From contig JAJNPV010000030.1 in assembly GCA_021155195.1 (NCBI GenBank), positions 1-64,000 of the forward strand: a DNA stretch of 64,000 nucleotides, in the 5' to 3' direction. Position numbers and translations under genes: made by a program. Positions 8,738 to 17,257 of this stretch are shown here, piece after piece. Position 1 is the first letter of the stretch; each line of letters opens with the position of its first letter. The notes below the pieces were generated by a model, which worked only from the letters and a program-made list of their open reading frames with translations, searched no databases and was not told where the DNA came from. The DNA is from Ohtaekwangia sp. (lineage in GTDB: Bacteria; Bacteroidota; Bacteroidia; Cytophagales; Cyclobacteriaceae).

Positions 8738-10126
8738 TTAAGTCGAAGTAATAGGAGTCTTTTCGAAAGTTAATTCTTCATTTAATTGAGGGATGAAGGA
8801 ATTCCACCCTAATTTTTTCTTTATCATATTTCTCAACTCGTTTGCTGCGCCAGGCTCTCCATGAGTAATAAAAATATGTTTGGGCGATCTTTTGAGCTTG
8901 CTTAACCAGTGGATCAATTCAGATTGGTCAGCATGTGCTGACAAGCCATCAATGTTCTCAATAGAAGCTTTTACCGAATAAAATCTTCCATGCAATTTTA
9001 TTTCATCAACTCCTTCCAGCAATTGGCGCCCTCGGGTACCCTCTGCCTGATATCCAGCCAAAAGAATGGTCGCAGTCTTATCTCCCAGGTAATGTTCAAA
9101 GTAGGTAAGTACCCTGCCCCCGGTGGCCATGCCGCTTCCTGCGATAATAATTTTTGATTTTCTATCTGCAGCAAGTCTCAACGTTTCTTCCATAGTTTGA
9201 ACGCGAGTAATTCGGTTGCACATTTCGTTGCACTCATTAGCAGGAAGCCGGTGCCATACGGTATTATGATGAAAAATTTCCAACACGCTTCGCCCCATCG
9301 GGCTATCCATATAAACAGGGATTTCCGGTATTACCTTCTTCTTTTGGAGTTGCCACAATAAGTACATCAATGATTGAGTGCGTTCTACTGCAAAACTGGG
9401 AATGATAATCGTACCATTTCTTTTCAAGGAACGGTTGATTATTTCAGCCAAACGCTTTTCTGTATCCACCGGATGAATGCGATCACCATAGGTTGATTCT
9501 ATTAACAGAATGTTTGCATCTTCTGGTCTTGCAGGCGGATATAGCAAAGGATCATTTAGTCGTCCGATATCACCGGAAAAGACTATGGTTTGATTCCCAA
9601 CCTTCAGTTCAATAAAAGTCGCTCCAATGATGTGGCCGTTATACCTGAAGCGGACTTGAATTTGATCTGAAATTGGAATCCATTTCTCCAATTCCTGACT
9701 TGAGAAAAGTGGGGTTGTTTTCTCCACGTCTTTCAGGCCGTACAGTGGTAATGCGTTCTTATGTTTGCTGTACCCGAATTGATTAGCCCGGTCAGCCTCT
9801 TCTTCCTGTATCTTTGCGCTGTCCTCTAAAATGATCCGGGCAATCTCCAGCGTTGGTGAGGTGCCCCATATCCGTCCTGCATAACCTTCATTGACAAGGC
9901 GTGGTAAATAACCAACGTGATCAAGATGGCCGTGTGTTAGCAAAACAAAGTCTATGGATGCAGGATCAACAGGAAATGGTTCCCAGTTGATCAATCTCAA
10001 TTTTTTCAAGCCTTGAAAAAGGCCGCAGTCAATTAGGATGTTTTTTCTAAATGCGCTTAAAAGATATTTCGAACCTGTTACGGCTCCCGCACCCCCCAGA
10101 AAACGAATACTTATATTTTCATTCAT
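8738..10126 (-). CDS. Metallo-beta-lactamase fold RNA-processing exonuclease (CPSF73/Ysh1-like, beta-CASP)
   Basis: The 462-residue protein carries the full zinc-ligand set of beta-CASP nucleases: LTHGHLDHVG (HxHxDH) near residues 63-72, SGDIGR near 185, and THGEP near the C-terminus. A beta-CASP insert in the middle has IPSFAVERTQ, GSGMATGGRVL and LSAHADQSEL. Family members cut or degrade RNA 5'-3' or endonucleolytically in the cytoplasm. No KH or other accessory RNA-binding domain is present, as is usual for the bacterial version. The gene overlaps the cation-ATPase gene upstream by 4 bases and is followed by the degenerate hydrolase after 11 bases, so it is embedded in the phosphorylase-ATPase operon. 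Confidence 0.88.
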   Translation of the reverse strand: MNENISIRFLGGAGAVTGSKYLLSAFRKNILIDCGLFQGLKKLRLINWEPFPVDPASIDFVLLTHGHLDHVGYLPRLVNEGYAGRIWGTSPTLEIARIILEDSAKIQEEEADRANQFGYSKHKNALPLYGLKDVEKTTPLFSSQELEKWIPISDQIQVRFRYNGHIIGATFIELKVGNQTIVFSGDIGRLNDPLLYPPARPEDANILLIESTYGDRIHPVDTEKRLAEIINRSLKRNGTIIIPSFAVERTQSLMYLLWQLQKKKVIPEIPVYMDSPMGRSVLEIFHHNTVWHRLPANECNEMCNRITRVQTMEETLRLAADRKSKIIIAGSGMATGGRVLTYFEHYLGDKTATILLAGYQAEGTRGRQLLEGVDEIKLHGRFYSVKASIENIDGLSAHADQSELIHWLSKLKRSPKHIFITHGEPGAANELRNMIKKKLGWNSFIPQLNEELTFEKTPITST

Positions 10127-12786
10127 TGCCGTACAATTTTAAATGCCTTTAAAATTTGAATAAATATTAACGAAGCGAGACTCATGCCAATGGAGATCAT
10201 CCAGTCTTCATTCGACATCGGAAAAATGTCCAATGCCTTGCTTACTATCTCCACCTGGTAAGAAATGAAAAGCAACGCAAGACATGCAACAACTGCATAC
10301 CAGACATACCGGTTCTTCATGACTTCACTGGTAAAGAATCTGGATCCAGCGGCATTCATGTTGAAAACATGCAGGATTTGAGAGAAGATGAGTGTAAAGA
10401 ACAAGATGTTATTGCAAAGTTCAGGGTTCCAGGTTTCCGACTTGTGAACAGTATAATGACTTATGAACACCGCGCCCAAGGTTGTTAGGGTGATGATAAC
10501 GGAATAGGCAATAATTGCTGTCCATCGTTTGGTATCGATAATGGGTTCATCCGTATTGCGGGGAGGCTGTTTCATAATAGAAGTGCCACCGGCCGTTACA
10601 CCAAGTGCAAGCGCAGGGAGAACATCGGTGATGATGTTGATGTAGAGTATCTGTAATGGGAAGAGTTGAAAATGGAGATTCAACACAGAGGCAACGGCAA
10701 TAACAAAAAGTTCGCTGAGGTTACAGGACAAAAGAAAAATGACAAACTTCCTGATGTTATCGAAGATGATGCGACCCTGACGGATGGCCAGTACAATGGA
10801 AGAGAATGAGTCGTCTTTCAAAACCATGTCGGCCACTTCCTGGGCAACTTGCGTACCGCGTAAGCCCATCGCAATACCTATGTCGGACTTTTTAAGGGCA
10901 GGTGCATCATTCACTCCGTCACCGGTCATTCCTACAATGTGTTTTCTGTCCTGCAACACATTGACCAGATCAAGTTTTTGTTTGGGGCTTACACGTGCGA
11001 AGACTGTGGTTCCCACCCAGTCGTCTTTCTCATTCTCTGTAAGATGATCATAGTCCTTCATATCCTTACCGATCATGACGGACCGATCCCCCTGCTCCAA
11101 AATCCCCAGTTGTTGTCCGATATTTTCAGCGGTGGCTGGATGGTCACCGGTTATCATAATCACTTTAATCCCTGCCGACTTACATTCCTTCACGGCATTG
11201 AAAACATCGGCCCTAGGTGGGTCGATCATTCCTATCAATCCGGCAAATACCAAACCGGACGCCAGGGAATCTTCTCCACTGCCGGCCATCCGCGTTGCGG
11301 CAGCAATCACACGGTAACCAGATGCTGAAAGTTTTTCAGCTTCCAATAACAGGTTTTTTTTCAGGGCTCCATGGAGCTCAAATTCTTCCGTGCCATTGAT
11401 AACGTACGTGCACTTATCTAGCAATTCTTCTGCGGCACCCTTGGCATAAATCAATGATTTACCTTCGATTGCTAGATGACGGGTAGCCATGACTTTGGTT
11501 TCTGAGGAAAATGGTTCTTCCTGTACTACCGGGTTTTCCTTCCGCATCGCTTCTATGGAAGTTCCCTGAGCGATGGCAAATTTCAGAAGCCCCACTTCAA
11601 GCGGATCACCGGTTTCACTTCCATTTACACCAAGGGCGGCTGTGTTGCATAACACCGAACATGCTAAAACCCGTTGGAATGCCGGGTCATCAGAATTGAC
11701 AATTTTTCCATTGCTTACATCGTACTTGCCGGAAGGCGTTACGATAACATGTACCTCAATTTTGTTTTGGGTTAGGGTTCCTGTTTTATCGGTGCAAATC
11801 ACGTTGGTACCACCAAGGGTCTCTACAGCCGATAGTTTCTTCACAATAACATTGTGCCGTGCCATTTTCATCATTCCCTGAGCAAGCGCCAGTGTGGCAA
11901 CAATGGGCAACCCCTCAGGTACAGCTGCCACTGCCAGTGCGATAGCTGTTTCGAGCATTTCAAGAATATGCTGGCCATTCAGAATACCTGCAAAGAAAAT
12001 GATGACCACCAGCGCTACTGTAACTTTGATCAGTTTCTTGCTGAACTGTTCGAGTTTCTTTTCCAATGGAGTAGCGGCTTGCTCGGCTGATTGCACAAGG
12101 CTGGCTATTTTTCCCAGTTCGGTCTGCATGCCGGTACCAGTGAGTAGGCAATAGGTGTTTCCTTTCGTAACAAAAGTTCCTTTGTACACCATGTTAATAC
12201 GTTCGGCAAGAGTGGTGGATTCCGGTAGCGTGGCCGTTTTCTTTTCCACGGGAATGGATTCGCCCGTGAGAGCAGCTTCATCAACTTGCAATTGTGATGA
12301 GCGCAATATGCGACCATCGGCAGGAACCATATCGCCCGCCTCCATGAAGATCAGATCACCGGGAGCAAGTTCCTCGGCATTGATCTCCTTCATCTCTCCG
12401 TTGCGAATAACTTTGGCGGGAAGAACAGACATTTTTTTCAACGCCTCCATCGATCGCTCAGCCTGGTATTCCATGTAAAATCCGATGATGGAATTAATGA
12501 AGATAACAACAAGAATGGCAGAACCATCGAGCCACTCCTGAAAGAAAAATGATAGACCAGCCGCCAAGATGAGCAGATACACGATAGGACTATTGAACTG
12601 CCTGAGAAAGACCAGCCAGAGGCTTTTCTTTTTCTCATGCGTAATCGAATTGTTTCCAAACTGCTGCAGCCTCTGCGTGGATACCTCTTGGCTAAGGCCG
12701 TGCGTTCCGTCTGCCTCAAGCGATTGCAGAACGTCCTCCAAGGATCGGCTATGAACAGCTTGCTTAAAGATTTCAGTGTTGATCAT
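10123..12786 (-). CDS. Cation-transporting P-type ATPase, SERCA/PMR1 (calcium-type, P2A)
   Basis: The 887-residue inner-membrane pump shows an N-terminal cation-ATPase domain (QRLQQFGNNSITHEKK), the actuator TGES loop (ALTGESIPVEKK), the M4 PEGLP motif (AAVPEGLPIVATLALAQG), the phosphorylation site DKTGTLTQNK, KGAAEELL in the nucleotide domain, the hinge TGDGVNDAPALKKSD and an M6 sequence (INIITDVLPALALGV) like that of calcium pumps. Length and motifs match bacterial P2A ATPases that export Ca2+ (or Mn2+). Ten membrane helices are expected. It overlaps the nuclease gene upstream by 14 bases and the beta-CASP gene downstream by 4 bases. No heavy-metal CPC motif is present, so it is distinct from the ZntA-type pump at 30815. 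Confidence 0.92.
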   Translation of the reverse strand: MINTEIFKQAVHSRSLEDVLQSLEADGTHGLSQEVSTQRLQQFGNNSITHEKKKSLWLVFLRQFNSPIVYLLILAAGLSFFFQEWLDGSAILVVIFINSIIGFYMEYQAERSMEALKKMSVLPAKVIRNGEMKEINAEELAPGDLIFMEAGDMVPADGRILRSSQLQVDEAALTGESIPVEKKTATLPESTTLAERINMVYKGTFVTKGNTYCLLTGTGMQTELGKIASLVQSAEQAATPLEKKLEQFSKKLIKVTVALVVIIFFAGILNGQHILEMLETAIALAVAAVPEGLPIVATLALAQGMMKMARHNVIVKKLSAVETLGGTNVICTDKTGTLTQNKIEVHVIVTPSGKYDVSNGKIVNSDDPAFQRVLACSVLCNTAALGVNGSETGDPLEVGLLKFAIAQGTSIEAMRKENPVVQEEPFSSETKVMATRHLAIEGKSLIYAKGAAEELLDKCTYVINGTEEFELHGALKKNLLLEAEKLSASGYRVIAAATRMAGSGEDSLASGLVFAGLIGMIDPPRADVFNAVKECKSAGIKVIMITGDHPATAENIGQQLGILEQGDRSVMIGKDMKDYDHLTENEKDDWVGTTVFARVSPKQKLDLVNVLQDRKHIVGMTGDGVNDAPALKKSDIGIAMGLRGTQVAQEVADMVLKDDSFSSIVLAIRQGRIIFDNIRKFVIFLLSCNLSELFVIAVASVLNLHFQLFPLQILYINIITDVLPALALGVTAGGTSIMKQPPRNTDEPIIDTKRWTAIIAYSVIITLTTLGAVFISHYTVHKSETWNPELCNNILFFTLIFSQILHVFNMNAAGSRFFTSEVMKNRYVWYAVVACLALLFISYQVEIVSKALDIFPMSNEDWMISIGMSLASLIFIQILKAFKIVRQ

Positions 12787-13627
12787 GTTGCATAAGTTTA
12801 TGACATAGTTGATGGCCTTCTTCCAGAACTTCCTTTATCCGGAGGACAGGAAGGTTTATCTGCCGGAGATATGCGGGATTGTGACATATATCGCGGCACA
12901 AGACAATTTTCTTCTCCAGTAATAATTTCTTTTCCTGTTGTGTGAGCGTGGTAAGACATGTAAGGGGATAAAGACCTGTTTCCTCAATCATTTCACGCAG
13001 GCTTCCACGTTGAGGAAAATCAAGGCTTACGAGATTCAGCCCTGAGCATGCCGCATATTTAATTGCGTCTGTGGTAAAACGGGTGTTGGTTACCACCCAG
13101 CCTTGATGAAATTTTTCTCCGTGACCAGGAATTAATTTCCAGTGCGCCTCCACATCTTGAAAACGCGCCTGTATGTAAAGTGGAATCTTAACATCGCAGA
13201 CCATACCCGGGCTGTTGTGATACTTGCATTCAATCATGAAATGACGGTCATCTTTCTGAGCGATTACATCCACTTCGTGATTGACACAATGTCCTTCCAC
13301 TATTTTTCCCACTTGAACCTCGAAATTCTTTTGCTTAAGAATTTCCGATACATATAATTCAAAGGGAAAGCCTGACGGACCTAGTTCCATGATACCACTT
13401 TTGAGATGGTAACGTCCTGCCACCGGCCGGGCAGCACGCCTTAACAATTCGTGTGCTTTTTTATAAATGTGTTTGGTAGACATTCCGTTTCGGAGGCCTT
13501 TTGCGACTTCTGATGCTACCTTCTCTGCCAAAATAGTAGAGGCTCCAGCCCGCATGAGCGATTGTAGCAACTTGTCTTTTTGAAATGCTTCACTTTCACC
13601 GGAAGCTTTAATAATGGTAGCGGTCAT
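12773..13627 (-). CDS. ATP-cone domain fused to an Mrr-like (PD-(D/E)xK) nuclease
   Basis: The 284-residue protein has an ATP-cone domain at about residues 3-85 (IIKASGESEAFQKDKLLQSLMRAGAS), the allosteric nucleotide-binding module known from ribonucleotide reductase and NrdR. It is followed by a restriction-endonuclease-like domain at about 86-215 whose predicted active-site residues are D120 (HEVDVIAQ) and E133/K135 (IECKYH). A C-terminal extension contains several Cys/His residues (CLTTL, CRDICHNPAYL, HQLCHKLMQH), possibly metal-binding. A cytoplasmic nucleotide-sensing nuclease is inferred. No methyltransferase accompanies it, which argues against a classical restriction system. It overlaps the lipoprotein gene by 4 bases and the cation ATPase by 14 bases. 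Confidence 0.8.
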   Translation of the reverse strand: MTATIIKASGESEAFQKDKLLQSLMRAGASTILAEKVASEVAKGLRNGMSTKHIYKKAHELLRRAARPVAGRYHLKSGIMELGPSGFPFELYVSEILKQKNFEVQVGKIVEGHCVNHEVDVIAQKDDRHFMIECKYHNSPGMVCDVKIPLYIQARFQDVEAHWKLIPGHGEKFHQGWVVTNTRFTTDAIKYAACSGLNLVSLDFPQRGSLREMIEETGLYPLTCLTTLTQQEKKLLLEKKIVLCRDICHNPAYLRQINLPVLRIKEVLEEGHQLCHKLMQHDQH

Positions 13628-14250
13628 GGCTGATTGATTTTATCAATATTGAATTGTACTCTTTCAAAGGAATCCGCTAACTCCCGCACAACTTTTGGAA
13701 TACTTTCTGGAGGCAATCCATCCTTTTTGTGCGGGTAAATCTTAACTGACCAGATCAATTCATTTCGGGTGGCATCTATGGCCTGCATCCTGATAAACAA
13801 CTCTTTGTCGTAGTAGCGAATTTTATGAGGAGAGGAATTCCCTTTTAGCTTGTCTGATGTATTTTCAAAAGGCGAGTAAAAGGGATTGGTAATACTATAG
13901 GTTGAACTGGTTTCATTGCTTGTGCGCGATGAAAACCGGCCCACCAGGTGTTCCTCCCAGCGCAAAATAAATATGAGTTCGGGTTGAAGAGAATCATTTT
14001 TCAAGCCCATGGTTTTCAGGTTCGAGGAAAAGCCACTGCCAATGGCCTGAAGGAGACTGAAGTGTTGTTTCCCTGGATCAGGAGTAATCATCATAGAGAA
14101 GGACGAATAAGGATAATTTTGTTTTGGAGCTATCTGATAGGTATCAATTTGATAGCTGGATGCACAACTTATAAGGAGAAAGCTTGCCAATGCCAGTACG
14201 AAGAAGCTGTGACAATGAGCGTTGCCGATATATCCTGATGTTTTGATCAT
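13624..14250 (-). CDS. Predicted lipoprotein, function unknown
   Basis: The 208-residue product has an N-terminal hydrophobic segment ending in a lipobox (FLLISC, Cys near residue 29), so it should be a periplasm-facing lipoprotein. The mature part (YQIDTYQIAPKQNYPYSSF, then a strand-rich core with LFIRMQAIDATRNELIWSVKIYP) resembles the DUF4136-type pattern in which a protein ends by comparing calculated values across strands, but I cannot assign it firmly. It is the last gene before the nuclease/ATPase cluster and overlaps the nuclease gene by 4 bases, linking the redox operon upstream with the cluster downstream. Confidence 0.6.
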   Translation of the reverse strand: MIKTSGYIGNAHCHSFFVLALASFLLISCASSYQIDTYQIAPKQNYPYSSFSMMITPDPGKQHFSLLQAIGSGFSSNLKTMGLKNDSLQPELIFILRWEEHLVGRFSSRTSNETSSTYSITNPFYSPFENTSDKLKGNSSPHKIRYYDKELFIRMQAIDATRNELIWSVKIYPHKKDGLPPESIPKVVRELADSFERVQFNIDKINQP

Positions 14251-14300
14251 AATTATTAACGCTTATTTTCAGTCCTGAGAACATTTCTGAAATTGTGTTT

Positions 14301-14861
14301 CTATGTTTTGACCCGCCCGTATAGCCAGTTAATCAGGTAAGTCTTAGTTGCTTTATCGTACCGTGACAATTCCGGATCATTTTTAAACACTTCGTCAATC
14401 TTTTTCTGAAATTCAAGTTGATCTGAAAATGCTTGTTTCAGATTTTCCTTTGAGAGTCTATACACATGACCTTCTATTCCACGGCTGAACATGTAGTGCA
14501 GCTCACTTCGCTTGTGCGCCCTGATCTCATGCTTGTATAGGATAATGTATTCCGTGGGATTTAGTATGGCGTAGTTCACCTTATCAATAAAACGATGAGA
14601 TAAACCCTTGCAATCCCGGTAGCCAAACACTTCACTCTTTGAAAGTGTGATCACTGAGTCGTTGTGAATTACCTTAACGAATTTTTGTTCACTAAAACTG
14701 GTTTGCATGATCTTGTGTTTTTGGGTGCGACAATCAATGGGATACGCCAATTTCTTATTCTGAAAATCGGTTATTGTCAGATAAACCCCACTGCTGTCTT
14801 GCTGGGCATAGACTACAGTGCACAGATTTAGCAGACAACAGAAAAAGAATACTGATTTCAT
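14301..14861 (-). CDS. Secreted protein of an uncharacterised family (paralogue of 28878 and of the CzcA C-terminal domain)
   Basis: This 186-residue protein has a signal peptide (cleavage near VYAQQD) followed by GVYLTITDFQNKKLAYPIDC. The same order of motifs, G-V-Y/L-Y, D-(F/Y), N-K/Q, then D-C near 40-45, a GY near 80 and an F-x-(F/D) helix near the C-terminus, is seen in the protein at 28878 (GVYKTYGDYTNQKITFGIDC) and in the C-terminal domain of CzcA at 35981. The function is unknown; the link with metal-efflux genes is by position. It overlaps the upstream barrel gene by 4 bases (ATGA), so the two are co-translated. Confidence 0.65.
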   Translation of the reverse strand: MKSVFFFCCLLNLCTVVYAQQDSSGVYLTITDFQNKKLAYPIDCRTQKHKIMQTSFSEQKFVKVIHNDSVITLSKSEVFGYRDCKGLSHRFIDKVNYAILNPTEYIILYKHEIRAHKRSELHYMFSRGIEGHVYRLSKENLKQAFSDQLEFQKKIDEVFKNDPELSRYDKATKTYLINWLYGRVKT

Positions 14862-15538
14862 GGTTTGCTGAAGATGTAGCCAACCTGCAAGAGAAAAGCT
14901 GCATTGTTGGAATGCATGCCACTGTCGTAGTACATGCCACTAAATACATTCATAAATCCATACGTGTAAAGAAGCCGCGTTTGAATTGCCCCTTTCTTCA
15001 GACCAAATTCCAAACCTGGACCTACTACCATGCCGATGTCAACGCGATTTACATTGTCCATCATTTCCTGTGTTGTTCCGGACGGTTCGTCTTTCGCAGA
15101 AAGTAATGTGCTTTCTGTCAAGCCCAGTACAGCCGTGAACCTGACCGGCCCTTTCGGCAGGCTGTTATATTGGCCCATCGCCCACAGATCGAGATATGAA
15201 AGACGATATCGATCGTTGTACGAAGAGTTCATTTCCCCATAATTTGCCCCGCGATTCATATAACCGACATTGCCAACAAATGACCACCGTTGATGCAGCG
15301 GTACGGTGAGACTCATGCCTCCGCCCCATGACCCGGCATAGTTGTACATGGTCATGTTGCCGTTCATTCCACTATAACCGCTGCCGTACATGTTCATATT
15401 CATGCCCATGCCCTGTACCAGTGAACTTGTTCCTGCATTGGCATACATGCCAATCCTGATTTTTGAAGTTGGGTTGTCCTGTGCACCTACGTATGTAGTT
15501 ACAAGGAAGAGGACGATGATTCTTATTGCTGTTTTCAT
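14858..15538 (-). CDS. Outer-membrane beta-barrel protein (Met/Gly/Tyr-rich)
   Basis: The 226-residue protein has a signal peptide (cleavage near VGAQDN) and a strand-rich mature part with an unusual N-terminal stretch at about 40-70 rich in Met, Gly, Asn and Tyr (GMGMNMNMYGSGYSGMNGN), which could bind copper or silver through methionine thioethers. The remaining strands (WSFVGNVGYMNRG, LDLWAMGQY, LLYTYGFMNVFSGMYYDSG) suggest a small 8-stranded PorT/OmpW-like barrel. It lies in the redox operon with 26 bases to the DUF3144-like gene upstream and a 4-base overlap with the gene downstream. The methionine-rich part is the notable feature. Confidence 0.65.
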   Translation of the reverse strand: MKTAIRIIVLFLVTTYVGAQDNPTSKIRIGMYANAGTSSLVQGMGMNMNMYGSGYSGMNGNMTMYNYAGSWGGGMSLTVPLHQRWSFVGNVGYMNRGANYGEMNSSYNDRYRLSYLDLWAMGQYNSLPKGPVRFTAVLGLTESTLLSAKDEPSGTTQEMMDNVNRVDIGMVVGPGLEFGLKKGAIQTRLLYTYGFMNVFSGMYYDSGMHSNNAAFLLQVGYIFSKP

Positions 15539-15564
15539 ATATGTATTATTTTATGTCTTTCGCT

Positions 15565-15972
15565 TTATTTATTGCCTGTTGTTTTGTCACTGGTATTCAA
15601 CAGGTCGTCCATGTTTGCTTCAAGCATTCTTTTGTATTCGCGCGTGTACCAGTTTAATGCATCGTCTTTGTCACGCGCGAGATCGCTGGATTTAGAGAAT
15701 GCTTCAAACGAATTGTATCGTGCGGCCGCAAACATGATCGCTGCACCCACACGCTCTTTAGGCTCGGTCGAGGTAAATTCATTGGCTAGGTCAATAAACT
15801 TGTCCGCCATAGTCGCTCGTGATATTTTGCTTGTCTTTTCCATTTGATTGAGTCGGTTGTTCAAATTATCCCAGTCAGTCGAACTAAATTCAGGACGGTA
15901 CTCTTTTGCTGCTTTGCAAAACATGTAGTCGAGATACTTGTAGGCATAATCTGAGATAGAAATTGTTTTCAT
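15565..15972 (-). CDS. DUF3144-like protein
   Basis: A 135-residue cytoplasmic protein. The start at 15972 (MKTISISDYA) is chosen over an upstream in-frame start because it leaves a 10-base gap to the cytochrome gene. The central segment FIDLANEF, then RVGAAIMFAAARYNSFEAFSKS, matches the pattern of the DUF3144 family (a helical protein with AAARFNAF-like core). The role of that family is not known. It is predicted helical throughout with no membrane segment. Its position between a cytochrome c and a barrel in the redox operon is the only functional hint. Confidence 0.6.
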   Translation of the reverse strand: MKTISISDYAYKYLDYMFCKAAKEYRPEFSSTDWDNLNNRLNQMEKTSKISRATMADKFIDLANEFTSTEPKERVGAAIMFAAARYNSFEAFSKSSDLARDKDDALNWYTREYKRMLEANMDDLLNTSDKTTGNK

Positions 15973-15982
15973 AACAAACGCT

Positions 15983-16387
15983 TTATTGCTTGAGGGTACG
16001 GATATAATTAACAATCAGCCACCGGTCTTCAGCATCCGGAATCTTCTTGTCAAAGGCAGGCATGTCATCACGGCCAGTGGTCATTTTGTAAAACAAGGCG
16101 CCATCAGTCTGGCTCTGGAATTCTGCGGTTGAGAAGTCTCCGACTTCGCCTTTCAATTCCTTAGCCTTTGGGCCATCACCATAGCCCTCCTTGCCGTGAC
16201 AGGATTGGCAATGTTTAGCGTATAAGGATTTGCCTATGGCCAGGTCTTCTTTGCTTGATTTGTCGGTTGGGTTTTTTACTTTTTTTGCAGTTTCCGGCAC
16301 TACCCATTCTTTAGACTGGTCAACCAGCATGAATGAGTACAACGCAACAGAAGAGGCGAAGAGAAGAATGAAGGTTTGCTTTTTCAT
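15983..16387 (-). CDS. Monohaem c-type cytochrome
   Basis: A protein of about 134 residues with an N-terminal hydrophobic segment (FILLFASSVALYSFML) acting as a signal or anchor, then a class I cytochrome c domain. The haem site is CQSCH near residue 61 and the likely axial methionine is in GRDDMPAF near residue 108. The C-terminal helix is RWLIVNYIRTLK, typical of the fold. It should carry electrons in the periplasm. It is 18 bases downstream of the Ig-like membrane protein gene and in the same operon as NrfC/NrfD-like proteins, which could pass electrons to or from it. Confidence 0.88.
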   Translation of the reverse strand: MKKQTFILLFASSVALYSFMLVDQSKEWVVPETAKKVKNPTDKSSKEDLAIGKSLYAKHCQSCHGKEGYGDGPKAKELKGEVGDFSTAEFQSQTDGALFYKMTTGRDDMPAFDKKIPDAEDRWLIVNYIRTLKQ

Positions 16388-16405
16388 AGTCATCAAGGTT
16401 ATGTT

Positions 16406-17257
16406 TTACGAATCAGTTTTAGCTCTTGAAATTCTAAACAGGTTGATGATGAGCGTGAGTATGGGTACCCACACACCGAGAATGATCAGGTTTGGAAAAA
16501 TCAACAGGTAGTAAGGTGTTTTCGAAGGTGGTGACCACATGGTTCTTTTATCAAAAGTTGAATGATCAGTAATGGGTAAGCCAATTGGTGCATCGATGAT
16601 GGCTTTCACTGTCCCGTATTCGTCACTCTCATTCAAGACCACTTCAAATGTTAATACTCCGTTTATTCCCGGCATCGGTTCTTCAACCAGTACGGTGATT
16701 GTGCCATTTTCATCGGTCTCATAACTTTCCTCTCCGATTGAAAGTGGACCAAACATCCTTTGTAGTTGAACTCTCAAAGGTTGGCCTGCTACAGGTTGAC
16801 CCAATGCATCGGTAAGTGTAGCCGTAATTTGATTTATGCTATCAACGGTTTCCAGACCTGCCACCAGGTTGGCGTCTGAAATTGTTAACTCTGTTTCAGC
16901 ATCTGAAAACTTAAGATCATTTTCAATTTTCACCACGAATGTAAAATCACCATTGAATGATGTAATAGAATCCTGATGGTTAGCGAGGGAAAATTTTGCA
17001 ATCCCGCTATGATTAGTTGCTATCGTGCCAAGTTGATGCAGTGAGTCCTCTGCGATTCTTTGATACACTTGAAACTCCACCTGAGTGGCAGGCTCAATAC
17101 CATTTTCACTCTTATACTTAGCTTCAATACTTATGAATGATTCCTGATTCATGATTTTGCTGTACTGCACCGATACTCTTGCTTTGGTTTTATCGACTTG
17201 ACCAAATGCAGGTGTGAGCAGTAGCATAAGAGCCGAAATTCTCAGAATTAATTTCAT
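16406..17257 (-). CDS. Secreted Ig-like domain protein with C-terminal membrane anchor
   Basis: The 283-residue protein has a signal peptide (cleavage near AFGQVD), two or three Ig/carboxypeptidase-regulatory-like beta-sandwich repeats in the periplasm (SENGIEPATQVEFQVYQ; TLTDALGQPVAGQPLRVQL; DENGTITVLVEE), and one membrane segment near residues 248-270 (YYLLIFPNLIILGVWVPILTLIINLF) with a short cytoplasmic tail. No enzyme motif is seen. It is overlapped by 4 bases with the NrfD-like gene, so it likely is a structural subunit of the same membrane complex or presents it to the periplasm. It has no recognised family name. Confidence 0.6.
   Translation of the reverse strand: MKLILRISALMLLLTPAFGQVDKTKARVSVQYSKIMNQESFISIEAKYKSENGIEPATQVEFQVYQRIAEDSLHQLGTIATNHSGIAKFSLANHQDSITSFNGDFTFVVKIENDLKFSDAETELTISDANLVAGLETVDSINQITATLTDALGQPVAGQPLRVQLQRMFGPLSIGEESYETDENGTITVLVEEPMPGINGVLTFEVVLNESDEYGTVKAIIDAPIGLPITDHSTFDKRTMWSPPSKTPYYLLIFPNLIILGVWVPILTLIINLFRISRAKTDS

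Noticed and set aside
10784..12478. Several plus-strand frames of 60-130 residues inside the cation-ATPase gene
   Set aside because: All lie antisense to a clearly coding gene and have no recognisable features.
12773..13627. Complete restriction-modification system
   Set aside because: No methyltransferase or specificity subunit lies nearby; only an Mrr-like nuclease domain.
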